A DNA stretch of 64,000 nt, from the NCBI RefSeq assembly GCF_021155775.2, contig NC_060234.1:32795026-32859025 (forward strand), read 5' to 3'. The translations under genes and the position numbers were made by a program. Below are positions 36,701-52,076 of this stretch, in pieces; positions within the stretch are counted from its first letter, which is position 1; each line of letters begins with the position of its first letter. The DNA comes from Neodiprion pinetum. Its lineage: Eukaryota > Arthropoda > Insecta > Hymenoptera > Diprionidae. A model generated the notes under the pieces. The model had not been told where the DNA came from, made no database searches, and saw only the letters and a program-made list of their open reading frames with translations.

Positions 36701-39700
36701 GTGTACGTTAAGCGATATGGTCGCCGTTTGAAATTACTCGGGCATTCTGGTCGGATGTTTTTACTGGAATAAGAAACGTGGAACGAGGCGTTTTTCAAGT
36801 CTGAGATAAAAACGAGGCAGGCTTAAAGAGGGAGAAAAGGAAAGTATATTGATGGACCGTAGATGAGATCGACAGACTCCTTCAGGGGGAATCCCAGTTC
36901 GGATCAGGTTACTCACGCATGCTCCCGAGTAGGCTGTACCCCACGTGTTCAAACCGAGAATAAGCCGATAGCAATACCCAGTAGTGCAAACTAAGCCGGT
37001 GGTGCACGTCCTACGCGCGGAGTGTAACTACTCTGCGAGTACAATGGAGGAATATAACGAATTGTCGGAGTGATCGCATAAGTGGACACAGACGAAAGGA
37101 TCGTGTCGGAACAACGACTCACTGGTCAGAGGATTTGTCACATGAATCGTGGTATTTCCTTCACGCATGCGGACTCGCACAACTTTCGGAATCCAACGGT
37201 ATACGAGACGGAGTTTTCCGCATCGGCTTGCGGTCCATCCCTTATAAATAGACGGCCAAGCCGGCGATTCAAGTCGGACTGATTTGTGAAGATTAGAGAG
37301 CCGGCGTTTGTCAGGTCTAAACGTCAGCCCGAGCTTGGCCTCGTGTCGGTATGCTTCAAGATCGGGACGCTTCGAGATTGTACACCGACGGACGCACCGA
37401 CGCCAAAGACTTCAGGGAGTGAAGCGGTGACTGGACAACTTTTCTTTCTCCTTCTTTCAACACAGCCGGCGCACCACGTCGTTCCGTCCACGTCGCTTCG
37501 TACCTACGTCCGATCGGGCGATTGTTTTGATTTATGTCGAACTGTTTCACGGGATGATGCAGCGAAACTTGGCGTCGCTGCTAAGCTCACCTCTGACCTC
37601 CGTCGTCGTCATCCTTTTCTGATCCGTTCATTATTATTCGAACTGGCCCGACGAATTAGAGCAAAACTGTCCATGCGGTCCGTTTCATCGTTGCGTAACG
37701 CATCGCGCAACGGGCAAATTTTCCAGACCTCAGATAGACAATCCTCAATAGTTACGTTCAGAAAGTGAATGGTCGACGATTTGACTTGTTGAAAGGAAAC
37801 ACTCGGACTAGCACTTGCACTCTTATTCAGCGAATTTTTTTATCGAGCTTAGGACTCTTCGTGCTCCCGCTGCAAACCGTAACCACGATAAGTATACAAC
37901 GATCGAGCGGCTGTAAATAAGGCAAATGTAACTGGACTTTTCCAGTCAGAGTATTGCAACAGACAAAATGTTATGCAAGCGGTGTATTTTCGCAAGATAT
38001 ACTTACATAGGTCTGCGACACGCAGGTGTGTACTTCATGCATCGAAAGTTGAGCTACAATAAGAGAAAATAGGAAAAGCATTGAACGAACAAAGAAAAAA
38101 TAATAACAGAATGAAAAAGAAAATACGTTGAACGGGAGAAAGCTGATGCTTCGATTACGCCGAAAGATTAGACGGCTAAAGTATCGAGCCAATCAAGGAA
38201 CTAGAGGATCTATTACTGCCAGTAGATAATGGAATAATATGTCAATTACAGATCACGCAAAGTGGCTGCATAACATCGTTGCGACAGTGGATGCATGGTA
38301 AACGATTCGGTTGCACCATTCCAGCCATCCCTGCGATCCTACCCGTGATACTCTCGCGCTATTCAATTACAGTTTTCTGTCACTGGCACGGTACATGCGG
38401 TTAATTGCTTTTCAAACAGCCATTGCTGCTCTATTCGTCTTCTACTATCCTCATGATTTCCAGCATGAGAATGGGAATAAGATTGTCGAAAACGTCTTGA
38501 GGGCAATGAAGGATCGCGAAGAAGCTTTTCACGGAACTTTTATAAGTTCCCTACTCATCAGGTTCTGCCTGACCAAAAACAGCGACGTCTGATTTCCAAA
38601 CTACAGTAGGTGTCCCACACAGCCTACGCCATCTATTTGGAACCCACTCCTATCCTACTATGTCTCTTTTCCGGTAATATTGAATGAGTGTTACATAAAA
38701 GTGTCTAAGAAGGAAAATAAAATGATGTCAAAACAAAAAATGCACACTCACTGATTGGCCCAGTGTCGATGATTCGAGAATAACTGGATACAGTTCATAA
38801 TTTCACGGGTATGATTTAACTCCTTTGCAACAGGAACTTATAATCTGAGATATTACAATGACCACGTTGAATTTATTTTAATGTACGTAGCACATAAATG
38901 TTGACGCACGTGCGGATAGCTTCACTCCTCTTAAAATTATCCCGATCGCCTTGAGTAACGTTTAATACGTGTGTATTTCACATCGATTGACGAAGAGAAT
39001 TTGCGATGAGTTGAAACTGAAATACCGCGACTGGGGGTATAATTGATACACAAGTAAAGTTATATCGCGGTGAAAGTGCACCAAGGATATACGCTAATTG
39101 AACAATAATTTAGCTCGCGTAGATGGAAATTAGCTGCGATCGTAAACCCCGTACAAGAACGGGGCAAACTTCCTTAAAAGTATTTTGCGCAACCGTATAG
39201 GTACGTGGGGCTTGCACTCGACGTGTACTACTTGTAAAATAATGACATAAAGACGGGCTGCCGTAACTACGTGCAGTTCCAACGGCCGGCGTTTAGTCCG
39301 ACGATTCTTTCCCTAACAGCTAACTTCCTTCCTATAATACATATAATACCTTTGCCATTTCATAAGGCTGATGGCGCCGTTGAAGGTGAGAAAAATAAGA
39401 CGTTAGGTTCATCGTGTGTTGCGTTGCAAGACCCTCCCTAGGATACAAGAACTACCTTACAATTAAGAACACGTCTGGTTCCCAAATTCGTTTCTACCTA
39501 CTTTCACTAGGTCCTTTAGTTTTGTATCCGTATTTTCTATGTCCAACCTTTGAAGTACCTACCGGCATATTTTCCCGCCATGTCCACTTTCCACATATTT
39601 ATGACCCTTGTCCTATCATTTCTCTACCCTTTCTCACAACTTTGCCGTGTTTTCAATTCCAATTATATATCAGTTGTCCACGCACCAGTAACCAGAGCAG

Positions 39701-42700
39701 ACGTGTTCACTCCACGAGTTATGCTCAACAAATTTCAATCCATACTCGTGTAATGGTCCATCAATGAGAACTTCGTTGACAACCAATCACATCGATCAAC
39801 TGCCACATGAATTTGTTAAATATATTTATTGTTATTTAAATCACTATCAAATTTCATTCAAATCTAAATACCTGCATGTAATCCTTCAATTAGTATTACA
39901 AGAAGTTCACGTGATATCCGGAGCTGACGTAATACAAGGATAACCGTGAACATCGTGATAGTGCGCTATGTGATTTTTATGGGTAATTTACCAGAGTCTT
40001 TATCGTGAAACAGAAGAAGCGTGTAATTTCGTTGCGGGCTGGAACGCATGGGGATTACAATTACCTTTATCGTTTTAACTGTGATTGCTTCGTATTGTCT
40101 GCTTCCCCGGGTAGTACTTACACTTTACGGTGTACCTTGTACGATAAATTGGCGCTCGCGGGACACCGAGGGACCCCATGGGACCCTATAAGACCCCGTG
40201 GGGTTCCGATACTCTTTGTCTACGTTTACCTCCGCTTACACCGTTTCTCGCAGCTCCCCCACTGGTGACACGTAACGGATATTATGGGCAGAATTTTACG
40301 CTTCTATGTATACCTAATTACAAGAAGTCGCGACGTGAGTTTCAAACAAACAAATGTCGCTGGAAGAAACGATTATTCCTCAAACATTTCTTTTTTAGAC
40401 GGCGTAAAACATTCTCAATTAATGAAATTTGCCGAGAAAACTGTAAAATTTTCACTAGATGTACTCTTCAACGATACATTCTAATCCCATTATAATAGAC
40501 TGTATAAATATTGACTTTCACGGCAGTAAAATTATTCGCTCGTATGCTGTGTATACGCCGTTTTGCAAGCATTAAACCTTTCCCAGTAAATGTTCTAGGT
40601 TGTAAAGAGTAGCGGGTATCGAAACCTGGGTTAATTAATTGCAATCACGGATTGCAATTACACAAAGCAAGTCCTAGAAGGGTGCTTGAAATCGATCGGA
40701 TTAATCCTTGTTTGAATATTCAGAAAACCCAAATCGGTTCAGCTTTCTTTCTTTCACACGCCTCCGACAGCCGGAATCAATCGATGATCACGCATCTTGA
40801 TTCACTTCGTCAGAGGAAAACTTTCACATTCAATCCCGCACTTACATTATATACGAATACACTGTATTCGACGTATTAATGATTAAATTATCCGAAGGGT
40901 ATGCACGAGATGGGAGCAAACGCGTCAATGGAATACGAAAGCAACCGATCTCCACCCATATGGCAAGACGAGACTGATGGATTCCCGGCAATGTTCGCCT
41001 GCAAGTGGCACCTGCTCTGTGATTGTGAATTTACCTACTCGGGACTCGAGTTGAGTCTCGACTCGACATCACACCGTGATCAATCGGTGACATTTACAGC
41101 TTATTTATATTCAACAATTCGCTTGAATGTATTAAATCCTTCCATGATTCATTGCGCGATCAAATCTCCCTGCACTAACCTCTGCCACGCGTGTTTTCAA
41201 TTTACACAATTACACGGTTGAGAGTCTTCTCCAGACGCGGAGGTGTTACTTGAAACAAGGTTTGCCATCGTATAAGCGAGAAATTTATTCGACCGTAAGA
41301 CATTTACTTTCAACACTAACGAATAATCGTCTTATATCGTACAAACGTCAAAACCGAAATACCCTCACTTTGTACCTGCAATGGATATTAATGGACGTTA
41401 TGCTGGTGGGGCGTGTATACATCGTAATTACAGAGACAAGTAATTACACGCGTGTAGGATCAAATTCTAACTTCCTTGCATCGTAGCGACAACAATAACA
41501 TCGAAGGTACCAATAACGAAACCGATCGTTCTCATCTTCCTGTGAACCGAAGCAGATGCAATACGACGCCGTAGAACTCCCATCAAGATATCATTGTAAA
41601 GAATTAATTGTCCGGGTAATTGAATCTCATTATACGTAGTGACGAACGATATTACGAATCAATGGAAACATTGATGAGACGGGCTGCTGGAGCATCTACC
41701 ATATGTTTTGACAACGAGTAAAACGATACATACCAACTTTCACTAATTTAGAGTTTCCATTACTAACTCGATTATGCAGGTATTGGCTACCATTTAACAA
41801 ACATGAATGTTCAAATTTGGTCGATCCAATTTTCTTTCCATGACTCGAGCAGTAATTTAGTACCACTGCACCATTTTAGAAAACTCTTGCTTCAAATTTT
41901 GCAGAAAAGACAAATCAGAGATCAGATCAAATCCAGAGAATATCCCAGAGAATTTCTTTGTTAGTTAGTTTTTTAGAAACCGAGAATACCCACACGGTGA
42001 TGAATATTTGTTGGCACAATTGGACCGTAAGAGTTAGGAAAATTGACTTACAAAATTGTTACTAAGGTATAAGAATAGTCACAAGAATAACGCAATCAAT
42101 ATGCAACACGTGTGCGTGTACGTAGATAAGCAAAACACCTATATATCGGCTGCTGGGTACGAAGACGAATCGAGGTTAACGTGCTACTGAAAAATAAAAT
42201 GTCAAAACCAAAGTTGAATACACCACAGCCACGTACCGACGTCGTTGACCAGACCGAGTAAGAAAAAGAGATTAAAGAAATTAATTCGCATTCGCGGTAG
42301 TCGCAGATCTGAAACGGATGCGAGGACCCTTCCATACTTATAACACGCTTATGCCAGTCGTGAATATGCAGAACGACGAGCGGTGTAATTTGTGAATCAT
42401 CACGAGTTGTTAAGAGTTGGGATTTTCAGAACGGTGTGCAAACACGCGCCTCTCGACCACTTAGATTTCGATCTAAAATATCAAATTACTAGCTGCGGGG
42501 ACCGTCGGGGATTGTTAAGGCCAGAATTTATGGGTCTGGGACTACTCTTGGAAGCTGGCACATGAGTCGACCTATAAAACAATCGTAACAACGGAGCCCG
42601 AGAACCGCCAGGTCTCCGAGGTCTGCACGAACTCATGGTTTCCATGCGTATCTTCCGCACCGGTCGGCCGATACGCAGAGTTACGATGCTTCGCCTTCGC

Positions 42701-45700
42701 AGGCATGCAGATGGCTCTGGATCAAGGCCAGATCCATTAAAGATATTCACGAGGAATTCCTCGGTGAGTGACTGGGCCTGATGGGTGAACGGATCGCAGT
42801 CTCTTAATTGTGTCCAACCTCGGCTAGAGCAGATTCTAATCCGGCCTGAACGCGTTCGCGGTTCTTGTCAAACGCAAACTGCAGGCACCACTTTGAACCG
42901 CGGCGTCCCGGCGACATCGGCCAACCTGCCGCTGCATGAGAAGACGGACGAAAGAAAGTCCCGAGGTAATTGACAGCGTCCGTGCGTTGGCGCCAGTCCC
43001 GGCAATTTCGCGGTCACGGTTTCCCGACGTTTGCACGCCTCTTAATCACTTTAAAGAAATTTATTACGCAACACCTGACTTACCGTCTTCGAGGAATTTT
43101 TATTAGATTTAATTAGTAATAGATACAAATGGGCCCAATTTTACTCACCTTTAGCGGAAACTCTTCTTCCGCGTCCCGCTTCGAGGTACGTGGAACGTGA
43201 GCCACCGAAAAAATACGTTTCGGTCAATGTTAAGGACTCCTTGTGTTGATGGGTGTATCTGCTGCTCCGAGTTCCGCTTAGCGACCCTTCACGCTGGGTG
43301 ATAATTTTGGAATGCTCCCTCGCGCCGAGCGCTCCGATTTTCAGTTTGATCGCTTTGATTTCCGGTGGCGCCCTCTGCGTCCGGGACAGATTTTTCGCGC
43401 AATTACCACATTTCGGTGGTGTACGTACATACTCTTATTCTTCCGAAATATCCATCAAGGCAACCCACTTTGAATGCGAGTACTTGAGTGACACAGGCAT
43501 CTTTGCGTTCTGTCTTTCAGAACAGCCCGTTGCGCATTGCGTTCGTTCCTTAGGGTTCAATCACCCCTCAGAGCACTACCCTCGCTGTCTCGGGGGTGAG
43601 CTTTTTATTTTCCGGATTGCCTGGATTTATAATTGACTCGTTGATATAATAGTTACGTCCCACGGCCTGGGTCACGATACAGTCGACAACACCTTCCTTG
43701 TAATTTTTTCTACCCACGCTTGTTGCTGTCTGCATGCCAGTGTATGCGTATCACCTGCGGTGAAATCAAACTACATTGGTAACTGGAATGCCGCCTGGCT
43801 GATCGGCGAGTATCAGTAGAGATATCGATTATTCGAAGGCAAGACGAAGGGGTGAAGTGAAGTGGAATTCGGTTTGTCCAACTTTTTAGTTTTGTTTTCT
43901 GTTAGCCGTGGATTTTCGTTTATTTTTCAACGTATCACTCGTACATCGTATCGCTGTGCAACGTGACGAGCTTGCGCAATCAATATCGTGATCGATACTC
44001 TCGCGGGCGAAGATCGCGCGAAGGTAAGAGAAGAGATTTATTATTGCGAAAAAAAATAAAAAAAATACCGGTACGCAATTTCTCACGCTGTTTACGAAAA
44101 CAGCTCAGATTTTATCAGAGAATGCAAGATAATGAGTACTGCTGTTGAGCGAGACAGACGAGACGAGATTGATTTGTTGTACAGACATTTATTCAGCTCC
44201 AGACATATAAGCTTTGTTGTTTCTGATAATTTTTACCCAGTTCTCCGTCTTTGTCTCTGAAGATCTTTATTTCTATCCACCAGATGAAGTCGTTGTAATG
44301 AAACGAGCATCGCGCTAACGTGACGCACAAATTACATTATAGGTATAAGGTAGCAGCGTGGACGTACGATAATTTGTCTGACATCCTCGTTGCCGAAAAC
44401 AGAAGCTACCTGACATGGCGCGAGGTTTTCAGGATCACTAGGGTACCGGTATCATAACGGATCGCGTGAAACTAACGCTTGAATTACCCTACAGTGTAAC
44501 ATCTCTCGCCGCCTTGTTAAGCCAAGGTGCGATAAAATTCACCAACCACTTGGTATTCCCCCTTTCGTGGCCCTACGGAGCCTTCCTTTACACCACGAAT
44601 ACTGAAAGATGCCCGAGCGGCAAAGAGAGAAAATTACATGTTCACGATTTTACAGTTGAGCGCAAGCTCCTCATCCCGAGCATCAGCCGGATCGGTGATG
44701 TCCGCGGTGGTGCAGAGAATCGGTATGGAAAGTCGAGATACTCGCGTACGTGTAATAAAAGCACTGGAATGAGGTGATGCCTGAAGAATTTCGACCAGAC
44801 GAAGGATCACTCCGAGCGACTAGATTACTAGTCCGTTGAGCTTGGAGAGGGCAGGGCGAGTCTGCGGTCTGCTAGATCTATTTATAGCCTCTCGACGTTA
44901 AGGTACACCTTCGTGTGTACTCATATACGCGTTGCATATCGTATCCATATGGACACATACGTGTACGACTACGGTACACAATCTTGAACCGTATCCGTAC
45001 ACCCTCCGTAATACCCGCACGAGCTCATGGCCGACACGCGCGCTATGCAATCCCATACCTGCACGCTGATCTCCGTAACACGTAAGTTATAACGGACTCC
45101 TTAATATCATACCTGAATGCATTGCTGCACATTTGCTTTGTGACGGATGCATTGCCATTCCCATACAGGTATCTTATATTGCACTTTCCTCCAAGTGCGA
45201 GGGATGAAATTGTTGTATGTACTTTGTCCACGTGTCGAGAAACCGTGCGATCATTGTTCAAGAAACAGGAAGGGCTGACACGGAAGAGCTGCGGAAGAAA
45301 AATTATTAGTGCAATTCAAAAACAAACCTGGCTGTTATAAATTTAATTCAAATGACTAAACCGGCTATCTTTCAATGTATGCGTAATATAATATAATATT
45401 CTCTACAGCGACAAAAGTGGTAAACTAATTTCTCTCTTCTTTGTTATTTATAATATTACTTCAATTCCTATTTTCTATGGATTTTCCCAAAAATTATGTA
45501 TCGGTATTACCAGTTCATTGTTGACCGCGTCGGATGATAATTCGCGCGACAAACATTACTCGACAAATTTTACATTATACAGAAATCCATCGAAATATTC
45601 CGTACCCGGAATCGTCACGGTGGTCAATGTGTTGATTAAATTGAACGATAAAATGGGCCCGGAATACTGATTGCGGGATAGCAATGATGGATGCAGGTCC

Positions 45701-48600
45701 TCCCATCCTTTCCTTCTTATACATCGACCATTTCGTGGTGCGTGAACAAGTGACCCGACCTTTACCGCAGGCAGTACACGCCAAGGTCGCTAACCTTTCG
45801 AGCCCTAAGGTTCCGTTTGGCGCCACTCTTTTTCACGTTTCAGCTTTAAACGCACGCTGCATAGGCTTTAGTTACTCACTGGCGATGCATCGCCAACGAT
45901 AAGATTAGATCTCCATGATAATATACCTATTCGATACTCCGCGCACTTTCACGCCGCCCGGTGCGTGTCTGTAACCGCAAACACTGCACCGAGGGATAAG
46001 TATCAAATTAATTGAAAATTAGTTCACACATTCGAAAGGTGTACTCGAGCGCTGCACCTGCCTTCGTACCGCATCCGTGTGTGGCAATCATTCCAGGCTT
46101 GCATATATTGGTTGAGTGGGTATACAACTACTTAACCGGCTCGTACGAGATGCGCTGGGCGTTCATCGTCCAGCCCATTCCTTGGAGATTTCGTCGCACC
46201 GAAACTTCCACGTTATTAATCCGCGTATAACAGTCTGCAAAACGCGTGATTGCCGAAAGACACGCTTTGGCAACAACCTGCCACGAATTTTCAATACGCG
46301 TATTTCATTGAGCAAAACTCGCTGACCTGATGTAAGGGAACATCGTTAGACCCTTGTCTATTTATACATACGCTTCGGTAGATGGTCGATCAGTGAGAAA
46401 TGTAAGAAACTGAAGTCAATCAAGTCATGAAAACGGGTGTTCACGGTAGATTCGTAAAATTACTTGGCACGAATTCAATACCACTCTCACTGTCATCCCT
46501 TAACAACTTTTGCATGGAAATATGAAGTAATGCCGTCGTTGCGTAATTTCATTTACAAACCGAAGTCAGTTGATGGCGGTTAATTTATAATCATTCGTCC
46601 GATTGATATAAATTTGAATCTGAACTGTGTACGTGAGTATATTCTCCGTGGTTCAGTGTGCAGACAATTAATCGATCAACGTCACTCTTACTACTAATTA
46701 TTAAAATGAAAAATTCAAGATTCATTGTCAGTTGTCGCGTACACGCCTGTCTCAATCTGGTTTGGTGGGTTCGCCAATCCACTGGCAAGCAGTTACACGG
46801 CATACGAGTATACCTACTACACATCTCAGAAGACATTCACTCCGCACGACGATCATTATTCATTCTTCCTGAAAATTACAGCATTCGGAGAACGCTCTCG
46901 TACATAATTAATTAGTCAACGAACCGATCCACAATTCGTTCCATTCTACCCAGATGATTCGATTATTCGATAACCGCGTTCCAAATTACATTCCTACATG
47001 GTGTTACAAGTAGAATTCACTTCAAATTGAATGTCAATGCCGGATCAGTGTTACTGTATAGCTACGCAAAGGCACTATAATTCTATCGTCAAATACCACC
47101 GGTCACCTAACCCAAATCAATTGTCCAACTGAACGGACTTGGATCAAGTAATCAGTTAGAAACAGGTATGAATACGCGAAATACGGCCGTTCGTACGTCG
47201 AGATCTCATGCCGTTCGACAAACTTGTATAATAACGTAAATATTTAAAAAAAAATACAATGGCATGCGTCATAAATTCACACGTATAATCTCGCTTTTGT
47301 CCACGTGGCGATAAGCCTGAATGCCAGCCTGGCCATTTTCCTTGGCCCTTCCAAGGGATGCGCAGGCTACTCAAATAACAACCGCAACCAGACCAAACAA
47401 AAATACATAAGTTTATTAAAACCAGTTAACCATGGAATATTACCCATCTACCCGTTACTAATTCGAGAAACGTCGAGTTGAGTGTAACATTATAGTTGCA
47501 GATTCCTCAAACATATTTTGGTACCTTTAGCATATCTTATAACAAAGTTATTTTTTTCTTTCTCGCGTTTCCGCGCAACTAGTGAAATGCAAGACAGTAT
47601 TGCATTCGGAATAGGTATCAGAGACATTCTATGATTATAAGATCAGAATTTACTTCCACATTAGGAAGACGGTTAGTTTTTTTTTGGTCTCGTACATGTA
47701 GGCAACTACTTGACTGCTTCAATACAGGAAAATGACGAAACGAAACTTTGATTAATGTATTTCTTTCGATACCGCAGGAATCTGGTGCAACAGTTCATTA
47801 AATCTCTGGATTGTGAAGCGTGGTAGCCTATATTATAGATGCGGAAGGTTAATAGGTTCGATCACGATCATTGCCGTAGATATAAGATGTCTATACCGCG
47901 ACATGAGTGATCAATGGTTATGTAATTGTCCAACCTATGTACAGGTACTGATTGTTAATCACTGAATACCGATCTATTATTTTCATCGATAATTTTCACA
48001 TTTTGCATTCTGAACTAATCGCAGTTGCATGCTTCGCAATTCTTCTGTCGATCATCAAACATAATTCAATTATTCGTTACATATACAGCATTAGAGTCAT
48101 TCTAATGACTATATAATATAATTCGAAAAGATCGAATGTCAAGAAAAAAGCATACTATAAGGCCACGGGCATTCATCTAATGACTTCCTTTGTTACTTAT
48201 ATAACTCCATATAATTCCATTGCACATACTACATGCGTTCAGGGATTTATGACTAGAATAGAAATCGTTAATCAATTGAATAGACCCTTAACTACCGTGT
48301 GTATAATTGTACGGTGATGAACGTGCTTATAAAATGCATTGCTGTGCAGGATGCACAATTAATACCGACGTAGTAGTCGATCGCTGTAGATTTGTTCGTG
48401 ATAAGTTATCATCTGAACAGCACAACCGGTTTTGTACCGTGTGAAAGTTATGCTTCCCGATCCACAAAATACCAAAGATCTTGCTGAGATTTCTAACTGA
48501 CCGACAGAACTCAGCACATCGACGGCAACACGTTAGTATCACTAGTCGGACTTGACCAAAAGTACCAATCAATACTGTTTAAGATTTATGTCGGTAGCAG
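21784..48600. other. Long intergenic region without supported genes
   Basis: About 26.8 kb downstream of the navigator gene. Open frames reach 160 codons (37286-37768) but overlap on opposite strands, often lack an ATG, and show no domain I recognise. TATAAA-like boxes occur at about 31619, 35055 and 37241, as expected by chance in sequence this AT-rich. No tRNA, rRNA or transposon frame could be supported. Short exons of a gene with very long introns could be missed by eye. Confidence 0.5.
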
Positions 48601-51160
48601 AAAAAGCCAGCGCAATCTGATACAGCAAACCGTGATTAGAAAATGAGAGTACGCGATTAATTTCACAGAATTTGATGTTTTTATTTCGTGACACAATAAC
48701 GTTATCATCCGAGTAGAACTTGTGTGTAGTGCCGTATGTATATATAGCGTATAAATACGGTAAAAACGTAAAAAAACCTGTAAACGTGACTGTATAATGA
48801 TTACATGTTACATTATAACTTACGTTTTTAGGCGCGTCCTAAGTGAGCGAGACGCAATAATCTAAATTAAATATATCATCTGTATAGTCCATTTGGATCA
48901 CCTCCTCTCGGGTCTTAGGCGAATTTAAATTCATCGTTAGTATTATTATCAATATAAATATTATGAAAAATGTTAAACTTCATGGCGTTCAAGTTTGAAT
49001 CCGGAAACTTCGTCGCAGCAAGACGTATATTCCATCAGTTGATTATCGGCAAAGACCACTCAGATCTAAACGGGCTATACAACATCGTCTGGTTTCGCTT
49101 AGTTTTCATTCGATTTATGAGTATAGATATATACAATATTATATGACCAGAATTACTCATGTATCTTAAACTAAGCGTTTTACCACCGTTATTATTAAAT
49201 GCATGCGTATATATATATATATATTTATATATAGATACAAACGCGTTTTGTATGCATGTACACTGATACATATATGTATATACACCGTCGTTATTTTGGT
49301 TCATATATTATATCATTATATTAACAACTTGTATTAAATAAAATTTATTATAGCATGTTTATGTATAAATAATGATTTTATCTTTGCGCAAGTATAATCC
49401 TGATTATGTTACTTCATCCTGGGTGCCAAACTATTTTGCACAGTTATGTATGTTATCCTTTAGACTTCTTTGGCGAAACGACCCGTGATAGTTCTCTATG
49501 TTATAAATATACTGCACACTGGCAATCGATACGGTTTCGATTTTTTTTAGTTTTTTATTGTGCAGCAGCTTCCTTGAAGCTATGTCGAGATATCAGCTCA
49601 AATTGAATGACGAATGGGAACAATTAATATGCATAGTAATAAATATATACTGCATAAGTGATTTTAATTTAAAGCACCCAGTTTAAAGTAAACTTCATTT
49701 TCATCGATAATACTGTAGTGTGTATCTACGGCTAAAATTGTAAGTTAAGAATTTTCACATGATTAATTGATGCTTTTCCGAATTTATAGTTTAGTACGCA
49801 TCTGTCTTTATCAACTATTGCGACACTCACATATCGTTTGATAGTATATTCGTTTTAAAATACAATCACACTACTGTAATGGCAGCACAGCTTATTGCAT
49901 CGCGTTTTTCCATACTAATTTTAAAAAATCGCAAAAATACTTGTGGACTCATCACTTGGCGGTTAAATGATTTTGCAATCTGTTTACTTAGAATTGACTC
50001 TTCTGTTTCCACATTTCAATTGAACATATTTCTTCGTACCAATCGCCTATACATATAGAAATATAGACCTCGAGCATCGCACTACAAATATGTACACAGT
50101 TTATGTTTATAGTAATACCAATCAACATTGAGGCAATTCTTAAGCGATTGATAAATATTATAAGAATGGAAAACAATTGCAGGTATTGTACATACTTTTG
50201 GTAATCTTGACCGGACGATGCCTCCTATGTGAAATTTATACTACGATTTACGTTGTATTGAAAAGGCGTTTCTTTTTTTCGTTTTCTTCTTATTATTCTA
50301 CCTAGGCCTCTGTAGCCAACAACACGAGCTATCCATACCAACTTCAGCATGGTGCTGTATAATAAATTGTGTATGGATAACATTTGTTCTTTTCTCTATT
50401 ATTATTCAATTAACACACAATCACTGATAGTATGGGGGAGAGACGAGAGCTTTACTTGCGTCAATAGTCAAGAGTATTATTTACGAACAACAATAGTAGC
50501 GATGATAAATGGCAAAAATACAGCTGCTGAATACAGTGTCAAGAATTGACGTTATGACTTTATTTTAATCGAAACGTTCAAGTTATGACCATTGATTTCT
50601 GTTCTTTGAAATATGACTAGTGAGAAACATTCACCGCCTGCATAGTACATTCTAATTTTTCACTCATTTACTCACCTATTGAGAGAAAAAAATGAAGCTT
50701 ACTCTTAAACTGTAAGTTGGGAAAGTAATAGAATTTGTAACCAACTTATTCATCGATATTTAAAATGATTATATTGCGATTCTGAAATACAAATAAATTA
50801 GCTTCTCATGCGTTTCAATCGTAGATATACACAAACAAAATATCTTACCTGGAAGAAATATTTGTACAAATAAAAATAACTCTCAGGAGTTTTCATAATT
50901 ATTTAAAAATCTTTTGATTGACGAATAAATTTTTATAACTATCAATTCAACATCAGACATTTTTTGAGTAATTATGATCAAAATAAAATTATAAAACAAA
51001 AACCAGCATGTACTCGTTTTTAACATGCGTATTTTCCTTCCTAGTCCTGAATTCAGCAATCATCTTGACATTTATACGCTCTCTTCTAAAATTTAGCGAT
51101 AGTTAGTAAATTTGTAATATCGTTTTCGTAGTTTCGACATGGCGATTCATTTCATATACT
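48601..51160 (-). other. sick: Probable 3' UTR of the navigator gene
   Basis: The sequence after the stop codon (51161-51163) is markedly AT-rich and contains no coding frame. Minus-strand AATAAA signals occur at 50564-50559, 49349-49344 and 48685-48680, and others are likely. A (TA)n run lies near 49208-49223. Long 3' UTRs are common in neuronal genes. Which signal is used cannot be told from sequence alone, so the far end is arbitrary. Confidence 0.4.
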
Positions 51161-51325
51161 CTAAAGCGTAGATTCAACGCCTCTGGAGGAGGAAGTTGAA
51201 GAGCTGCAAGTCAGGTCTTCGGAGTGCCGAGTGTGTGAAGAGTCCAGTGACGTAACCGAATCACTGTCGTTACTGTGCGGACTTGAATAGTTGGCTGCTT
51301 CCTGTAGCCGCATCAGCATGTTTAA
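51161..51325 (-). CDS. sick: Neuron navigator (sickie) terminal coding exon
   Basis: Preceded by a TTACAG acceptor, this exon starts with L-N-M-L-M-R-L-Q-E-A-A-N-Y-S-S-P and ends ...GVESTL with TAG at 51163-51161. The MLMRLQEAANYSSP motif and the ESTL-stop end are hallmarks of the C-terminus of NAV1/2/3 proteins. The exon has 54 codons plus stop and joins in phase 0 to the exon ending at 51605 (GDPL). The tail is serine-rich and probably disordered. It is too short to appear as a long ORF and was found by following the reading frame across the intron. Confidence 0.93.
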   Translation of the reverse strand, partial: LNMLMRLQEAANYSSPHSNDSDSVTSLDSSHTRHSEDLTCSSSTSSSRGVESTL

Positions 51326-51604
51326 CTGTAATAACAATTTATTTAATGCCTTGAATAAAACTGATCAATGATTAATTTGACTAAATATAGATACCGCTAA
51401 TTAATCTCATCGGCTCATCAATTTATCTAATGAGACATCTCTCTACAAAATAAGGCCTATATACCTAGTTCGTTCTAAATTCTAATAACAAGTCTTTCAA
51501 TATTCACCTATGTATTTCACGGAATATGAGCAATTTCCTGTGGGATTCACTGGGAAATATACTTCAACTACAGATAAAACATCCAGAATTAATTCGAAAC
51601 GTAC

Positions 51605-51969
51605 CAACGGATCGCCTTCCGTGTCACTGTGCGTGCTGCCAAGGCTCTTGACGCTGGACGCACCAACGCCAGAATTATGAGCGGAACTAACATCATAGCC
51701 GACGTCCTCGGGTCGCATTCGATGGAGAGCATCGCTCCCGCCATGAACGGCGTGGGGTGCAACCCAAGGGTAGCTGGATGTGATGAAGTGGGTAGGATCT
51801 TCCCATGGAGAATCTCCGTTACCATTTCCGCTAATTCGCCGACCGTATAAGGTCAGTCCTTCTCTTACCGCGTCAACCAAATACGGTAACACGGAGTAAT
51901 TCCATACGCCCGTAAACCAGACTTGGGAGCCCGCGACTTCCATCGGACAAGATAGGAATAGTCGTGGAC
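51605..51969 (-). CDS. sick: Neuron navigator exon, distal AAA+ region
   Basis: The exon begins after TTTCAG and finishes a glycine codon split across the intron. It then reads PRLFLSCPMEVAGSQVWF, followed by WNYSVLPYLVDAVREGL and PWEDPTHFI, and ends at GDPL before donor GTACGT. The TIGPRLFLSCP, VWFT.LWNYS and PWEDP blocks are characteristic of vertebrate and fly navigators, just after the AAA+ core. Past the donor the frame stays open to 51497, but that part is intron. The exon has 365 bp and its phases agree with both neighbours. Confidence 0.93.
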
Positions 51970-52076
51970 CTGAAAGACGCGATAACAAGTTCCGTCGAAT
52001 CATTAACTTTCAACACGTCATTAATTTTATATTTCATGATTTATATCATGTACAGAAATCAATTTCGGTAACCAAC

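Noticed and set aside
37286..37768. 160-codon ORF downstream of a TATAAATA box at about 37243
   Set aside because: No ATG at the start (begins GTG), no recognisable domain, opposing-strand ORFs overlap, and similar TATA boxes occur by chance at 31619 and 35055.
43253..43636. 127-codon ORF
   Set aside because: No conserved motif, starts at a weak context and contains no domain signature.
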